A stretch of DNA of 64,000 nt from positions 3,509,865 through 3,573,864 of the forward strand of contig NZ_CP024768.1 in assembly GCF_011395035.1 (NCBI RefSeq), given 5' to 3'. The translations under genes and the position numbers were made by a program. Source of the stretch: Pantoea cypripedii. Lineage in GTDB: Bacteria > Pseudomonadota > Gammaproteobacteria > Enterobacterales > Enterobacteriaceae. Shown here in pieces: positions 19,067 through 31,700 of the stretch (positions are counted from its first letter, which is position 1; every line of letters begins with the position of its first letter). Below the pieces are notes generated by a model that ran no database searches, was not told the DNA's origin, and worked only from the letters and a program-made list of their open reading frames with translations.

Positions 19067-21243
19067 GGGTTGCCCTCCGGACGAGGATTCGATGCGCGTG
19101 GTGGTGGTAACGCATTCTCTTTCGGGCTGTCCATCACCAGTTGTCCTTCTTTTAATACCAGGATGCGATCCACCAGCGCCAGAATGGCCGCCCGGTGGGT
19201 GGCGACGATCAGGGTGCGGCCATTCAGCCACTGCCCGAGCCGCTCAATAAACTCTTTCTCGGTGTGATCGTCCAGCGATGCCGTGGGTTCATCCAGCAGC
19301 ACGATATTGGGATCGCGCAGCAGCATGCGCGCCAGCAGCACCGACTGACGCTGCCCGCCCGATAGCCCCACGCCACCTTCCATCACCGGATGATCGAGGC
19401 CAAGTGGCAAACGGTGGATAAAATCAGCGCCGCCGCTCACCACCAGCGCGGCAAAGATCGCGTCATCGGTGGCGTGTGCCGCGCCCATCGTCAGGTTTTC
19501 CCGCAATGTGCCGTGGAACAGGCGCGCGTTTTGCGTCATCAGCCCCACGTTGCGCCGCACATCCGCCAGATCGATATGCGGCAGGCTGAGGTTATCCAGC
19601 AACAGCTCGCCACCGATCAGCTCCACGCCGCCTATCATCGCCTGCAACATGGTCGATTTACCGGCCCCGTTACGCCCCAGCACCGCAATGCGTTCGCCCT
19701 GTTTGATCGTCAGGCGGTTAATGCGCAGCGCCACGGTAAGCGTGTCGCTGTAATAACGGAACATCGCGTCGTTAAACTGATAGTTACCAAACAGCACCGG
19801 GCAATGAATGCGGGTTTCGTCAGTGCTGTTCTCCACCGGCAGCGCCATCAGACCATCGAGGCTGGTTTTCGCAGCTTTGACCTGCTGCCAGCGGGCCAGC
19901 ACGCCGCACAGCGTCGCCATTGGTGCGATCATGCGTGATGACAATAGCGACGCCGCCACAATGGCCCCGGTGGTGATATCGCCGTCGATCACCATCGGCG
20001 CGCCAATCACGATCACCGTGGCGTAAACCATGCCCTGAATGGTGACGCCCCAGCTCATCAGCGAGTGCATCGCTTTACGCGTCTCCACACCGGACTGCGC
20101 GGTGATGCGGATATAGCTGTTCCATTGTTGCAGAAAGCGGTCTTCCGCCTGCATCAGCTTGATATCCTCCAGCCCCTGCACGCTCTCCACCAGCACCGCA
20201 TTGCGTAAGGTCGATTCTTTCAGGGCCTGCTGCGCCAGCTTCGACAGTTTTTTCTGCATAAACACACCCGGCAGCACCATCAGAATCACTGCCACCGGCG
20301 CGACCCACGCCAGCTGCGGCGCGATGATCGCCATCACCAGCAGAAACAGCAGGAAAAACGGCATATCGACAATCGCGGTCACCGTGGTGGAGGTGACCAT
20401 TTCGCGGATCGCCTCCAGTTCGCGCAGCTGCGAGATAAAGGTACCGGTGGAACGCGGCACCGCGCTGTTGCGCAGGCGCAGCGCATGGCCAAATACCCGG
20501 TCCGAGACACGCATATCCGCCCGTTTACCAAGCAGATCGGTGACATGATCGCGCCCGACGCGCAGGATATAAGTGAACACCACCGAGATAATCACCCCGA
20601 TATACAGCACATACAGCGTGGGATAGGATTGCGCCGGGATCACCCGGTCGTAGACCTGCATCGAGAAGATGATCCCCACCAGCGCCAGCAGGTTGATGAG
20701 AAACGACCCCAGCATCACATAACCGTAAGGACGCAGATCCTTCAGCACCAGGCGGCGTAGCCAGTCTGGTTTCATGGCTTCGAGATAGCGATCCACCCCG
20801 CTATCTTTCGCCGGGGCCAGCGGGCGCAGCGCGGCGGCAAAACAGATATCCGGCAGCAGCGCCAGCAGCGAAACGGGCGTCGGCTGTTCATCACCGGCGA
20901 AGTGCACACGCACGTCGTCTTCGCCATCGAAGGCAGTGATCACCCCCACCTGACCATCCACCAGCTCAACAGCCAACGGCAGACGCCAGTGGGTCAGCTG
21001 CCATTTGTCGTCCTCATAGAGCTGCAACGATAAACCGGCCTGACGCGCCAGATGGCGCAGCGCCTTGTCGCGCGTCTGTTTGCCCTGCCATTCGCTGGAG
21101 GCAAGGATCATCCCCGGAGAACAGGGTAAGCGATAATGCGTGGCGATCTGGATGATCGCCGTAGCCCATCCGTGTAAGGGGATTCCTCCTTCAGCCTGAT
21201 CGGGGTTTCCGCCAGGGGCGTCGGGTATTTGCAGTTGCGTCAT
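19063..21243 (-). CDS. bapC: Type I secretion ABC transporter with C39-like domain (BapC/LapB-like)
   Basis: Inner-membrane ATPase that drives adhesin export. The 726-residue protein has an N-terminal C39-peptidase-like domain (about 20-135) that lacks the catalytic Cys motif and so probably only docks substrate, as in LapB and HlyB. Six membrane helices follow (about 155-440), then an ATPase domain with Walker A GRNGAGKST (about 523), signature LSGGQ (627), Walker B IVLLDEP (about 647) and the switch histidine in VATHRAA. Its ATG overlaps the bapB stop by four bases and its stop overlaps the bapD start, showing tight translational coupling. Confidence 0.93.
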   Translation of the reverse strand: MTQLQIPDAPGGNPDQAEGGIPLHGWATAIIQIATHYRLPCSPGMILASSEWQGKQTRDKALRHLARQAGLSLQLYEDDKWQLTHWRLPLAVELVDGQVGVITAFDGEDDVRVHFAGDEQPTPVSLLALLPDICFAAALRPLAPAKDSGVDRYLEAMKPDWLRRLVLKDLRPYGYVMLGSFLINLLALVGIIFSMQVYDRVIPAQSYPTLYVLYIGVIISVVFTYILRVGRDHVTDLLGKRADMRVSDRVFGHALRLRNSAVPRSTGTFISQLRELEAIREMVTSTTVTAIVDMPFFLLFLLVMAIIAPQLAWVAPVAVILMVLPGVFMQKKLSKLAQQALKESTLRNAVLVESVQGLEDIKLMQAEDRFLQQWNSYIRITAQSGVETRKAMHSLMSWGVTIQGMVYATVIVIGAPMVIDGDITTGAIVAASLLSSRMIAPMATLCGVLARWQQVKAAKTSLDGLMALPVENSTDETRIHCPVLFGNYQFNDAMFRYYSDTLTVALRINRLTIKQGERIAVLGRNGAGKSTMLQAMIGGVELIGGELLLDNLSLPHIDLADVRRNVGLMTQNARLFHGTLRENLTMGAAHATDDAIFAALVVSGGADFIHRLPLGLDHPVMEGGVGLSGGQRQSVLLARMLLRDPNIVLLDEPTASLDDHTEKEFIERLGQWLNGRTLIVATHRAAILALVDRILVLKEGQLVMDSPKENALPPPRASNPRPEGNP

Positions 21244-22691
21244 GGCTGGATCTCCACGGACTGGATCCGCTGATTATTCAAAGCAAACGCCGACCGCATA
21301 TGCCCGGTGCTATAGAGGCAATCGAGCTGCAGCGAGCGTAACTGGCTGATGGTTTGCTGAAGCGTAAACCGTGTCTGGTACACCTCCTGCTCGGCATTCA
21401 ATACATCAAGCAGCGGGCGGGTACCCAGTTGCAGATACTGGTCCTGGTAGAGTTGCTGAGTTTTCTCGCTCAGCTGTTGTTGTCGTCCCAGAATGTTGAG
21501 ACTGAGGGCAAGGCTTTGTGATTCATTCTGCGATTCACTCAGCTGCTGCCGCGCCTTCAGGCGTGCCGAATTGACCGCCGCGTTGGCAGAACTGAGTGCG
21601 TTGGCGGCCGCATCGCGACTGGCGGTCATCCCACCGCCCTGATAAATCGGCATCTCCACTTTGACCCACGCTGAATACTGGGTGCGATCCAGCGTTTCGC
21701 TGCTGGCATAGTGGTCATTGAGATAATGGGTCACTTCCGGTTCGAGTGAGATGGTCGGCAGCATTTGCGCGTTAGCGTTATCCAGCTTGGCCTGCGCCTG
21801 ATTGGCTGCCGCCCAGGCTGCAAGCACCGCCGGAATCAGCCGATCTTCCGCCTGGGATGACTGGCAGGAACGCATCAGCTTCGCGGGAAAATCATCACTG
21901 ACTCTGTTCACCGTGGGCCAGCCGAGATAGGTAGCCAGCGTGGCACGCCAGCGATCCAGATTGGCCTGATATTGCGTCAGAGTAGTACGCGCCCCTTCAA
22001 TACGCGCATCGGTTTGCGTGGCATCAGAGAGTGACGCCGCCCCTTCATCGTTACGCTGGCGCGCTAAATCACCAATTTTACTCAGCGCTGCCAGCTGCTG
22101 TCGGGCAATCACCACCAGTTGCTGATAACCCTGTACTTCAATCAATGCCGCCGCCGTGTCATGTGCCACGGTGTCGATGCTGACCAGCACGTTGGCCTGC
22201 TCCTGCGCCACACCCGCTTCGGCGGATCGCACTGAACTACTGACCTTGCCAAAGTCATACAACATCTGGGATATCGAAAGCACAAAAGAGGGGCTGTAGC
22301 CCTTTTCCGTATAGCTATTGGAGTAGCCGTTATTCATCCCGGCGCTGATTTGTGGATAGTATTTGGCCTTAGCCACATCGACCTGATCGGCCTGTTCCAG
22401 CAGCTTTCCCACCGCTTCGGCAATATCCGGATGCCAGTGCACCGCCCGCTGTACCGCCTGATTGAGCGTCAGGGTGTCAGGGACGTGGTTGAGTGCGGGT
22501 TCCGCCACTTCACCGGCTAATGAGGGCAGATCCTGCGGTTGCGACAGACCCTGAGTGGTAATGCGACCGGCCCTGGTCAGGGCAGTATCAGCCGCGCTTG
22601 CTTGTGAATGAGAGAGAAAGGCAATGCCAGCACAGAAAACGCTGAGCTTCCAGGAACGGCGAGATAGTGCGCTTGATTGCATCAGGTCCAT
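21240..22691 (-). CDS. bapB: TolC-family outer membrane channel (BapB-like)
   Basis: Outer-membrane exit duct of the type I secretion system. The product (483 residues from the chosen start) carries a signal peptide (WKLSVFCAGIAFLSHSQASAAD) and two outer membrane efflux repeats: the first around SISQMLYDFGKVSSSVRSAEAG, the second around VKVEMPIYQGGGMTASRDAAANAL, with the C-terminal LLDVLNAEQEVYQTR typical of TolC/LapE. The ATG complementary to 22689-22691 follows GGGTGG; an in-frame start at 22760 would extend the signal region by 23 residues and is less likely. It follows bapA by 74 bp and overlaps bapC by four bases. Confidence 0.9.
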   Translation of the reverse strand: MDLMQSSALSRRSWKLSVFCAGIAFLSHSQASAADTALTRAGRITTQGLSQPQDLPSLAGEVAEPALNHVPDTLTLNQAVQRAVHWHPDIAEAVGKLLEQADQVDVAKAKYYPQISAGMNNGYSNSYTEKGYSPSFVLSISQMLYDFGKVSSSVRSAEAGVAQEQANVLVSIDTVAHDTAAALIEVQGYQQLVVIARQQLAALSKIGDLARQRNDEGAASLSDATQTDARIEGARTTLTQYQANLDRWRATLATYLGWPTVNRVSDDFPAKLMRSCQSSQAEDRLIPAVLAAWAAANQAQAKLDNANAQMLPTISLEPEVTHYLNDHYASSETLDRTQYSAWVKVEMPIYQGGGMTASRDAAANALSSANAAVNSARLKARQQLSESQNESQSLALSLNILGRQQQLSEKTQQLYQDQYLQLGTRPLLDVLNAEQEVYQTRFTLQQTISQLRSLQLDCLYSTGHMRSAFALNNQRIQSVEIQP

Positions 22692-22765
22692 CGATAGTCC
22701 ACCCGTGATTGAGAGAAACAGGCACATCCTTGTGCCCCGGTTCATCCCTGCCTGCCCCACAGCGC

Positions 22766-25700
22766 TTACGCCGTATGGGTTTGATGCGGTTGTTGCAGCA
22801 ACTCCTCCAGTGATGCGTTAGTGCCTTCCAGCGTCACCAGCTGGGTACTGCTGTACGCCGTACCGGTGCCATCACGGTCAATCGAGAGCACGGTGCTGCC
22901 ATCAGCGGTATGATCCACTTTCACAAAATCATTAATGTTACTTGTGTCGTCATTCCAGCCGATAAGCAGGTTACTGACATCGATCTTGTCGCCATTTGTG
23001 ACCGAGAAATCAGTCCAGGTATCGTGCCCGTTGCCGCCGGTGGCATCGGCGCTGTTCAGCAGGTGGTAAACCAGCGTGTCTGTTCCGGCACCCGAGGTGA
23101 TGGTGTCGTCATAGGCGCTACTGGTCAGCGTATCTGCCGCCGCCGTGCCGGTGATGGTGGGATGCAGCTCAATGGTGAACGAGTTGCTGGTAAGGGTGCC
23201 GTCGGTTGACGCCAGGGTGTAGCTAAAGACTTCCTTATGCGTGATGCTTTGCGCGTTAATCTCAGCACTCAGCGCATAGGTGTAGCTACCATCGGCAGCA
23301 ATGCTCAGGCTACCGTAGTCCCCCGCCACTACCGTGTGGCCACTGCTCAGCACCGTGGTGCTATCACCGTGTTCATTGGTGATCGTCAGCGTACCGGTGT
23401 GGCTGGTACTGCTGTCGGCCCAGATGCTGCCGCTGACCGAATGGTCGCTATCCGTGGTGCTGACCGATTCCACAAACAGGCTGTTGGCGGTCAGCAACGA
23501 TGCCGTGCCAGTCGCGTGTACCAGGGAAACCGACAGCGTGGCGGTGGTCACGACGCCCTGGGCATCCGTCACCGAATAACTGAAGGTGTCGGCGGCTGGC
23601 AGGGTGTCGATATCCACACCGGCCTTCAGCGTATAGGTGTAGTTACCGTGCGAGTCGATGGTCAGCGTGCCGTAGGTGGTGCTGAACGAGGTGCTGGTTC
23701 CCACCGTATGACCAGACACCGAGGTCACTGCGGTACCCGCTGGCACCGTGCCCGCTACCGAGCTGGTGTCGTTGGTCAGCAGATTGCCGGTGACGGTCGC
23801 CGCCACCGTCACCGCCATCACGGTAGTATCCGTCACCGTGGTGATGGTGGTGGTTGGCAATACCGAAATACCGGTGCTGGCCCCCAATACCACTGCATAT
23901 GTCCCTGTTCCAAGGTTGGAATAGGTCACGTTGGCCCCGGTCTGAGTGCCTATGGTCAGAAGCGTCGTAATGTAGTTCGCCGTACTGGACTTCAATGCCC
24001 AGGTACCGTCTGTCTGCTGTTGATACAGATACAGCGTGTAGTTACCGATCAGACCTACCAGGGTGGTGGTGGCACCGTTCAGGGTGACAGTGCGGGTGTC
24101 ATCATTCCCCACGCTAAACAGATAAGCGTTGCCATTCGATAACACATTGACGCCCAGCAAACTTCCCAGGTTGGCACTTAACAACGAAGTATGAGAAACG
24201 CTGGTCGTACCGTTATTGACCGTGGTGGTGGTAGTAGAGTAATCCACCTCCGCCGCGTCATTAACGGCGATGATTTTGATGGCCCCCAGCACCGTGGCGG
24301 TGGGTGAGGTATTACCTGCCGCATCAGTCAGTGAGACAGACAGCGTTGCCCCGGTGGTCTGCGCGGTCGTCAGTGTGACCGAGAAGCTGCCGGTGACGCC
24401 CACAGTACCGGTACCGATGGTGTTCCCCCCGGCATCTTTCACCGTCACCGTGGTGCCCGCCTCGCCGGTACCGGTCAGGGTGGTACCCGCCGTGTTCACC
24501 GCCAGCGCAGTGGCGGCGGTCGGTGCCACGGTATCCACAATCACCGTTGACGACGTGATGCCACTGACGTTGCCTGCGGCATCCGTTGCCGTCACGCTTA
24601 TCGAATGAGAACCATCAGCCAGCACCGCCGTGGTGAAACTCCATGTCCCACTGGCTCCAACCGTGACAGATCCGATGATGGTCGCACCATCATAAATGGT
24701 GACGCGACTGCCCACCTCTGCCGTACCGCTCAGCACCGGCGTGGTGTCTCGGGTATAACCACCACTTGGTACTGTCACGTTTGGTGTCACCGAGTCATTG
24801 GTGACGGTCAAGGTTGAGTTACCCGGTGCAACGCTATCCACTGTCAGCGTAACCGACGCATTCGGGCTGACGTTGCCCGCCGCATCGGTGGCGGTGACGT
24901 TCAGGGTATGGGTGCCTTCAGTCAGGGTGGAAGTGGTAAAGCTCCACGCCCCGCTGCTGGCCGCCGTGGTGGTGCCGAGCAGTGTCGCACCATCGTAGAT
25001 GGTGATCTTCGCTCCGGCTTCCGCCGTACCACTGAGCAGCGGCGTGTTGTCGTTGGTGGTGCCGTTATTGGGTATGGTCACCGCCGAACCGCCATTGTTG
25101 TTGCTGGCCGCCAGGCCGGTCACCGCTGCTGGTGCCACGGTATCGATAATCACGCTGGCGGAGGTGGTGCCGCTGACGTTACCTGCCAAATCCGTCACCG
25201 TGACGCTCAGCGGGTGCGTGCCGTTGCTGAGTGTTGCAGTGGTAAAGCTCCAGGTGCCGCTTCCTCCTACGGTCAGCGTACCCAGCACCGTGCTGCCATC
25301 ATAGATGGTGACTTTGCTGCCGACTTCTGCCGTACCGCTCAGCACTGGCGTGCTGTCGTTGGTGGAACCCCCACTCGGTACCACCACACCCGCCGCATCG
25401 TTGGTAATAACCAGCGTTGAAGCCGTCGGGGCCACAGTATCGACAATCACCGTCGCCGCAGTAGCCGGGCTGACGTTACCCGCCGCATCTTTCACCGTCA
25501 CGCTCAGCGGATGGGTGCCGTTGGCAAGCGCCGCCGTGGTGAAGCTCCATGCGCCGCCCGCACCTGCGGTTACGGAACCCAGCACCGTAGAGCCATCGGA
25601 GATGGTGACCACTGCGCCTGCTTCCGCCGTGCCGCTCAGGGTTGGCGTGTTGTCGTTGGTGTAGCCGCCGCTCGGTATCGTCACGTTCGGCGTGACGTTA

Positions 25701-28700
25701 TCGGCGGTGACCGTCAGCGTCGAAGCGGTTGGTACGCCGGTATCCACCGTCAGCGTCACCGACGCATTCGGGCTGACGTTGCCTGCCGCATCCGTCGCGG
25801 TGACGTTCAGGGTATGGGTGCCATCGGCCAGCGTCGAGGTGGTAAAGCTCCACGCGCCGTTGCTGCCTGCGGTCACCGTACCCAGCAGGGTCGATCCATC
25901 ATAAATGGCGACTTTGCTGCCCGCTTCCGCCGTGCCGTTCAGGGCCGGGGTGTTGTCATTGGTACTGCCGTTGTTGGGGATCGCTACCGGCGTACTGCCG
26001 TTGTTGTTGCTGGCGGCCAGGCCGGTTACTGCCGCCGGTGCCACCGTATCGATGATCACGCTGGCTGATGTGGTGCCGCTGACGTTACCCGCCAAATCTG
26101 TCACCGTGACGCTCAGCGGGTGCGTGCCGTTGCTGAGGGTGGCGGTGGTGAAGCTCCAGGTACCGCCCGCGCCAACCGTTACCGTACCCAGCACCGTGCT
26201 GCCGTCAGAGATGGTGACTTTGCTGCCGACTTCTGCCGTGCCGCTCAGCACTGGCGTGCTGTCATTGGTGGAACCCCCACTCGGTACCACCACACCCGCC
26301 GCATCGTTGGTAATAACCAGCGTTGAAGCCGTCGGGGCCACGGTATCGACAATCACCGTCGCCGACGTGGCCGGGCTGACGTTACCCGCCGCATCTTTCA
26401 CCGTCACGCTCAGCGGATGGGAACCGTTGGCAAGCGCCGCCGTGGTGAACGTCCATGCACCGCCCGCACCTGCCGTCACGGAACCCAGCACCGTAGAGCC
26501 ATCAGAGATGGTGACCACCGCGCCTGCTTCCGCCGTGCCGCTCAGGGTTGGCGTGTTGTCGTTGGTATAACCGCCGCTTGGGATGGTCACGTTCGGCGTG
26601 ACGTTATCGGCGGTGACCGTCAGCGTCGAAGCGGTTGGTACGCCGGTATCCACCGTCAGCGTCACCGACGCATTCGGGCTGACGTTGCCTGCCGCATCGG
26701 TGGCGGTGACGTTCAGGGTATGGGTGCCATCAGCCAGCGTCGAGGTGGTAAAGCTCCACGCGCCGTTGCTGCCTGCGGTTACCGTACCCAGCACGGTGGT
26801 ACCATCCGAAATGGTAATTTTGCTGCCCGCTTCCGCCGTACCGCTCAGCCCCGGCGTGCTGTCGTTGGTGGTGCCATTGTTGGCAATCGCTACCGGCGTA
26901 CTGCCGTTGTTGTTGCTGGCTGCCAGGGTCACCGCCACCGGTGCCACGGTATCGATAATTACCGTCGCCGAGGTGGTGCCGCTGACGTTGCCTGCTGCGT
27001 CCGTTACCGTGACACTCAGTGGGTGAGTTCCATCGAGCAAGGCGGTGGGGATAAAGCTCCAGGTGCCCCCCGCGCCGACCGTCACGGAACCCAGCACCGT
27101 GGTGCCGTCAGAGATGGTGACTCTGCTGCCGACTTCCGCTGTACCGCTCAGGGTTGGCGTGTTGTCATTGGTCGAGCCGCCGTTCGGGACCACCGTGCTG
27201 GTGACATCGTTGGTCACCACCAGCGTTGACGCCGTCGGTGCCACGGTATCGACAATCACCGTCGCCGACGTGGCCGGGCTGACGTTACCCGCCGCATCTT
27301 TCACCGTCACGCTCAGCGGATGGGAACCGTTGGCAAGCGCCGCCGTGGTGAAGCTCCATGCGCCGCCCGCACCTGCGGTTACGGAACCCAGCACCGTAGA
27401 GCCATCAGAGATGGTGACCACTGCGCCTGCTTCCGCCGTGCCGCTCAGGGTTGGCGTGTTGTCGTTGGTGGAACCGCCGCTCGGGATGGTCACGTTTGGT
27501 GTGACGTTATCGGCGGTGACCGTCAGCGTTGACGCTGTCGGTACGCCGGTATCCACCGTCAGCGTCACGGCGGCGTTCGGGCTGACGTTACCCGCTGCAT
27601 CGGTGGCGGTGACGTTCAGGGTATGGGTGCCATCGGCCAGCGTCGAGGTGGTAAAGCTCCACGCGCCGTTGCTGCCTGCGGTCACCGTGCCCAGTACGGT
27701 GGTACCATCCGAAATGGTGATTTTGCTGCCCGCTTCCGCCGTACCGCTCAGGGCCGGGGTGTTGTCGTTGGTGGTACCGTTGTTGGCAATCGGAATCGCC
27801 GTGGTGCCGTTATTGTTGCTGGCCGCCAGCGTTACCGCAGCCGGTGCCACGGTGTCAATCACCACCGTTGCCGTGCTGGATGCCACACTGACGTTACCCG
27901 CCGCATCGGTCGCCCTGACGCTCAGCGCATGGCTACCCTCGGCGAGGGCGGCGGTGGTGAAGCTCCAGATGCCGCCTGCACTCGCCGTAGCGGAACCCAG
28001 CACCGTGGTGCCATCGTAGATAGTGACCACGCTGTTCGCTTCTGCCGTACCGCTCAGGGTTGGCGTGCTGTCGTTAGTTGAACCGCCATTCGGCACCACG
28101 GTGCTGGTGACATCGTTAGTCACCACCAGCGTTGCAGCAGCTGGCGCATGGGTATCTACGGTGAAGGTCACCGATGCAGAGTTGGGGCTGGCATTACCCG
28201 CCGCGTCAGTTGCCGTCACGCTCAGGGTATGCGAACCGTTGCTCAGGGTTGGGGTGTTGTAGCTCCAGATACCCGAGGCATTCGCGCTGGTGGAACCTAC
28301 CACGCTGGTGCCATCGTAAATGGTGATCACCGCATTGGCTTCTGCGGTGCCGGTCAGCAGTGGCGTGCTGTCATTGGTTGAACTGCCGTCAGCGATGACC
28401 ACTGGCGTACCGCTGCTGTCATTGCTGACCACCAAATCAGCCACGGTAGCCGGAACCGCAGTATCTACCGTGATATTAATGGTATCTGACGTTACACCTG
28501 GGTTGCCCAGGCCATCGACCGTTGTGATGTAGAGCGCATGGCCACCATCAGCCAGCGCCGGTGCTGGCGTGAATGTCCACTGACCGCTGGCGTCAACCAG
28601 CACCGATCCCAGCACCGTCGCCCCATCATGGATGGTGATGACATCGTCCTCTGCGGCCACGCCGCTCAGAACTGGCGTATTGTCTTTGGTATCGGCACCA

Positions 28701-31700
28701 TCAGACAGCTGAACCAGGGTACTGCCGCTATCATCGGTAATTTCCAGCGTACTGGTAGCAGGCGGCTGCCCGGCACTGATGGTGAGATCAAACGCAGGAG
28801 ATGATGCCGCACTGACGTTCCCTGCCGCATCCGTCACGGTGACGGTGAAGCTATGGCTGCCATTACTCAGCGCGGCTGGCGTGAAGCTCCATGCCCCTGC
28901 CGCCGCCGTGACGGTGCCAAGCAACGTGGTGCCATCGTAGATGGAAATCACCTCGCCGGTCACTGCACTGCCACTTAACGTCGGCGTATTGTCATCCGTG
29001 GTGTCGCCACTGGTCAGCTCCCCGATCTGCGCCCCGGCATCGTCCGTGACCACCAGATCGCTCACAGCATCCGGTGCGACGGTATCGATGGTCACGGTGT
29101 AGTCGGCAGACACGGCGCTGGTGTTACCCGCAGCATCGGTTACCGATACCGTGTAAGTGTACGGGCCATCAGTCAACGCAGTGGTTTCAAAGCGCCAGGT
29201 GCCGTTATCCGCCACCGTTGCAATGCCGATTAAGCTGCCATCCTGGAAGATATTGATGGTATTCCCGGCCGCCGCGTTACCGCGCAGCACAGGCGTGTCA
29301 TCGTTGGTTGAGCCATTATTCGCGATCAGCACCGGCGTGGTGCCGTCGTTGTCATAGATCGCGAAGTTACTGACCGGATCAGGCACCTGGTTGTCAACCG
29401 TGACGGTGATGGAAGTGGTCGAACTGACGTTTCCTGCCTCGTCAGTGACGGTGACATTTAACGTATGGGTCGCATTCGACAGAGAAGACGTGGTGTAGCT
29501 CCAGTTGCCATCACCGTCTGACGTGGTGGTGCCCAGCAGCGTTGTACCATCGTAAACGGTGATGATGCTGTTCGCTTCGGCCGTACCGCTGAGTTCCGGG
29601 GTATCGTCATTGGTGGTGCCGCCATCCGCGATCACCACGGACGGTGTGCTGTCATTGTTTTGCAGCACAAGATCGCCGACCGGTTCCGGTGCTGTCGCAT
29701 CCACTGCTACCGTGATCGTGGTGGACGCGGTACTGACGTTACCGAGCGTATCGGTGACCGTAGCGCTCAGGGTATGGGTACCATCCGTCAACGTCGGTGC
29801 GCTAAAGCTCCAGTTACCGGAGCCATCGGCCGCGGCGGAACCAATCACCACCGTGCCATCGTAGACCGTGATGATGCTGTTGGCTTCTGCCGTGCCGGTC
29901 AGCAGTGGCGTGTTGTCATTGGTGGTTGCTCCATCAACCAGCGGAACCGGTGTGGTGCCGTTATCATTGCTCACCACCAGACTGGTGGCGTCTGGTTGGG
30001 CGGTATCCACCGTGAAGGTGATCGGCGTCGAGGCCGCGCTGGTGTTCCCCGCCGCATCGGTGACGGTCACGCTCAGGCTGTGGGAGGCGTCGCTCAGCGT
30101 CGGGGTGCTGAAACTCCACTGCCCGTTGCTGTCCACCAGCACCGTACCAATCACCGTCGTACCATCCAGAATGGTCACGGTGCTGCCCACCTCAGCCGTA
30201 CCGGCCAGCAATGGCGTGCTGTCACCGGTGGTGCTGCCGTTGGTGATGGTGGTTGGCGTGGTGCCGTTGTCATTGCTCAGCGTGATGCCTGCCGCTGCGT
30301 CAGGCGCAGTGGCATCAACCTCCAGGCTGATGGTGGCCGGGACACTGGCGTTTCCAGCAGCATCGGTTGCCGTCACGCTCAGGGTATGGGAGCCATCCGC
30401 CAGCGCACTGGGGGTAAAGTTCCAGCTACCGCCGTCCCCGACGGTAACAGAACCCAGCACGCCGTTCTCATCAGAGATAACGATAATGCTCCCCGCCTCT
30501 GCTGAACCGCTCAGCACTGGCGTGTTATCGTTGGTCAGCCCACCATTCGGGATATCCACCGGATCGGTGCCAGCATCATTGGTCAGCACCAGATCCGCCA
30601 CCGCAGACGGTGCCACGGTATCCACGGTCAACGCGATCGGCGCGCTCGGATCGCTGACGTTACCGGCCACATCGGCAACGGTGACACTCAGGCTGTGCGC
30701 GCCATCGTTCAGTATCGGGGTGGTGAAACTCCAGTTGCCGTCAGCATCGGTGATGGCGGTGCCCAGCACGTTGCTGCCATCCGACACGGTCACGATACTG
30801 TTCGCTTCCGCAGTGCCGCTCAACACCGGCGTGTTGTCGTTAGTCGAGCCTCCTGCTGCAATCGGCGTATCGTTCTGGTCATTGGTCAGCAGCAGATTAT
30901 CCGCTGCGGCTGGCGCTTCACTGTCAACGGTGAAATCCACCGTGGTCGAGTTGGCGCTGGTGTTACCCGCGGCATCGCTGACGGTGACACTCAGGCTGTG
31001 CGGCCCCTGGCCCAGGTCAGAGGTGGTGAAAGTCCAGCTGCCATCCGCCCCGGCGGACGTGGTGCCGAGCAGGGTGGTGCCATCATAAACGCTGACAATA
31101 CTGCCCGCTTCTGCCGTCCCGGACAGTTCCGGTGTGGCATCATTGGTGAGGTTGCCATCGGTGATCGGCACCAGCGTACTGCCTTCGTTGTTGTTCACCA
31201 CCAGGTCAGTCACCGGATCCGGCGCTGTGGTGTCGATGTCGAAATTCAGCGCCGCTGAGGATGGGCCGGTGTTGCCTGCCGCATCGGTCACGGTGATGCT
31301 TAGCGCATGGCTGCCATCAAGCAATGGCGTGGTAATAAAGCTCCAGTTACCGCTGCCATCGGTGGTCACGCTGCCAATCGCATCGGTGCCATCGTAAATG
31401 GTGATCAGGCTATTGGGTTCGGTGGTACCACTTAATACCGGTGAGTTGTCATTGGTGATGCCGCCATTGGCAATCGGGATTTCCGTGCTGCCGTTGTTGT
31501 TGTTGAGCGCAAAGTCCGCGACGTCCGGTGCGGTGGTATCCACCGTCAACGCCACCATGTTACTCGGCGCACTAATATTGCCAGCCGCATCAGTCTCGGT
31601 GACCATCAGGTTGTGATCACCATCGGTCAACGTTTGCAGCGTGACGCTCCAGCTACCGGTGGTCGCATCCGCCAGAACCGTACCGATCAGCGCCATGTTG

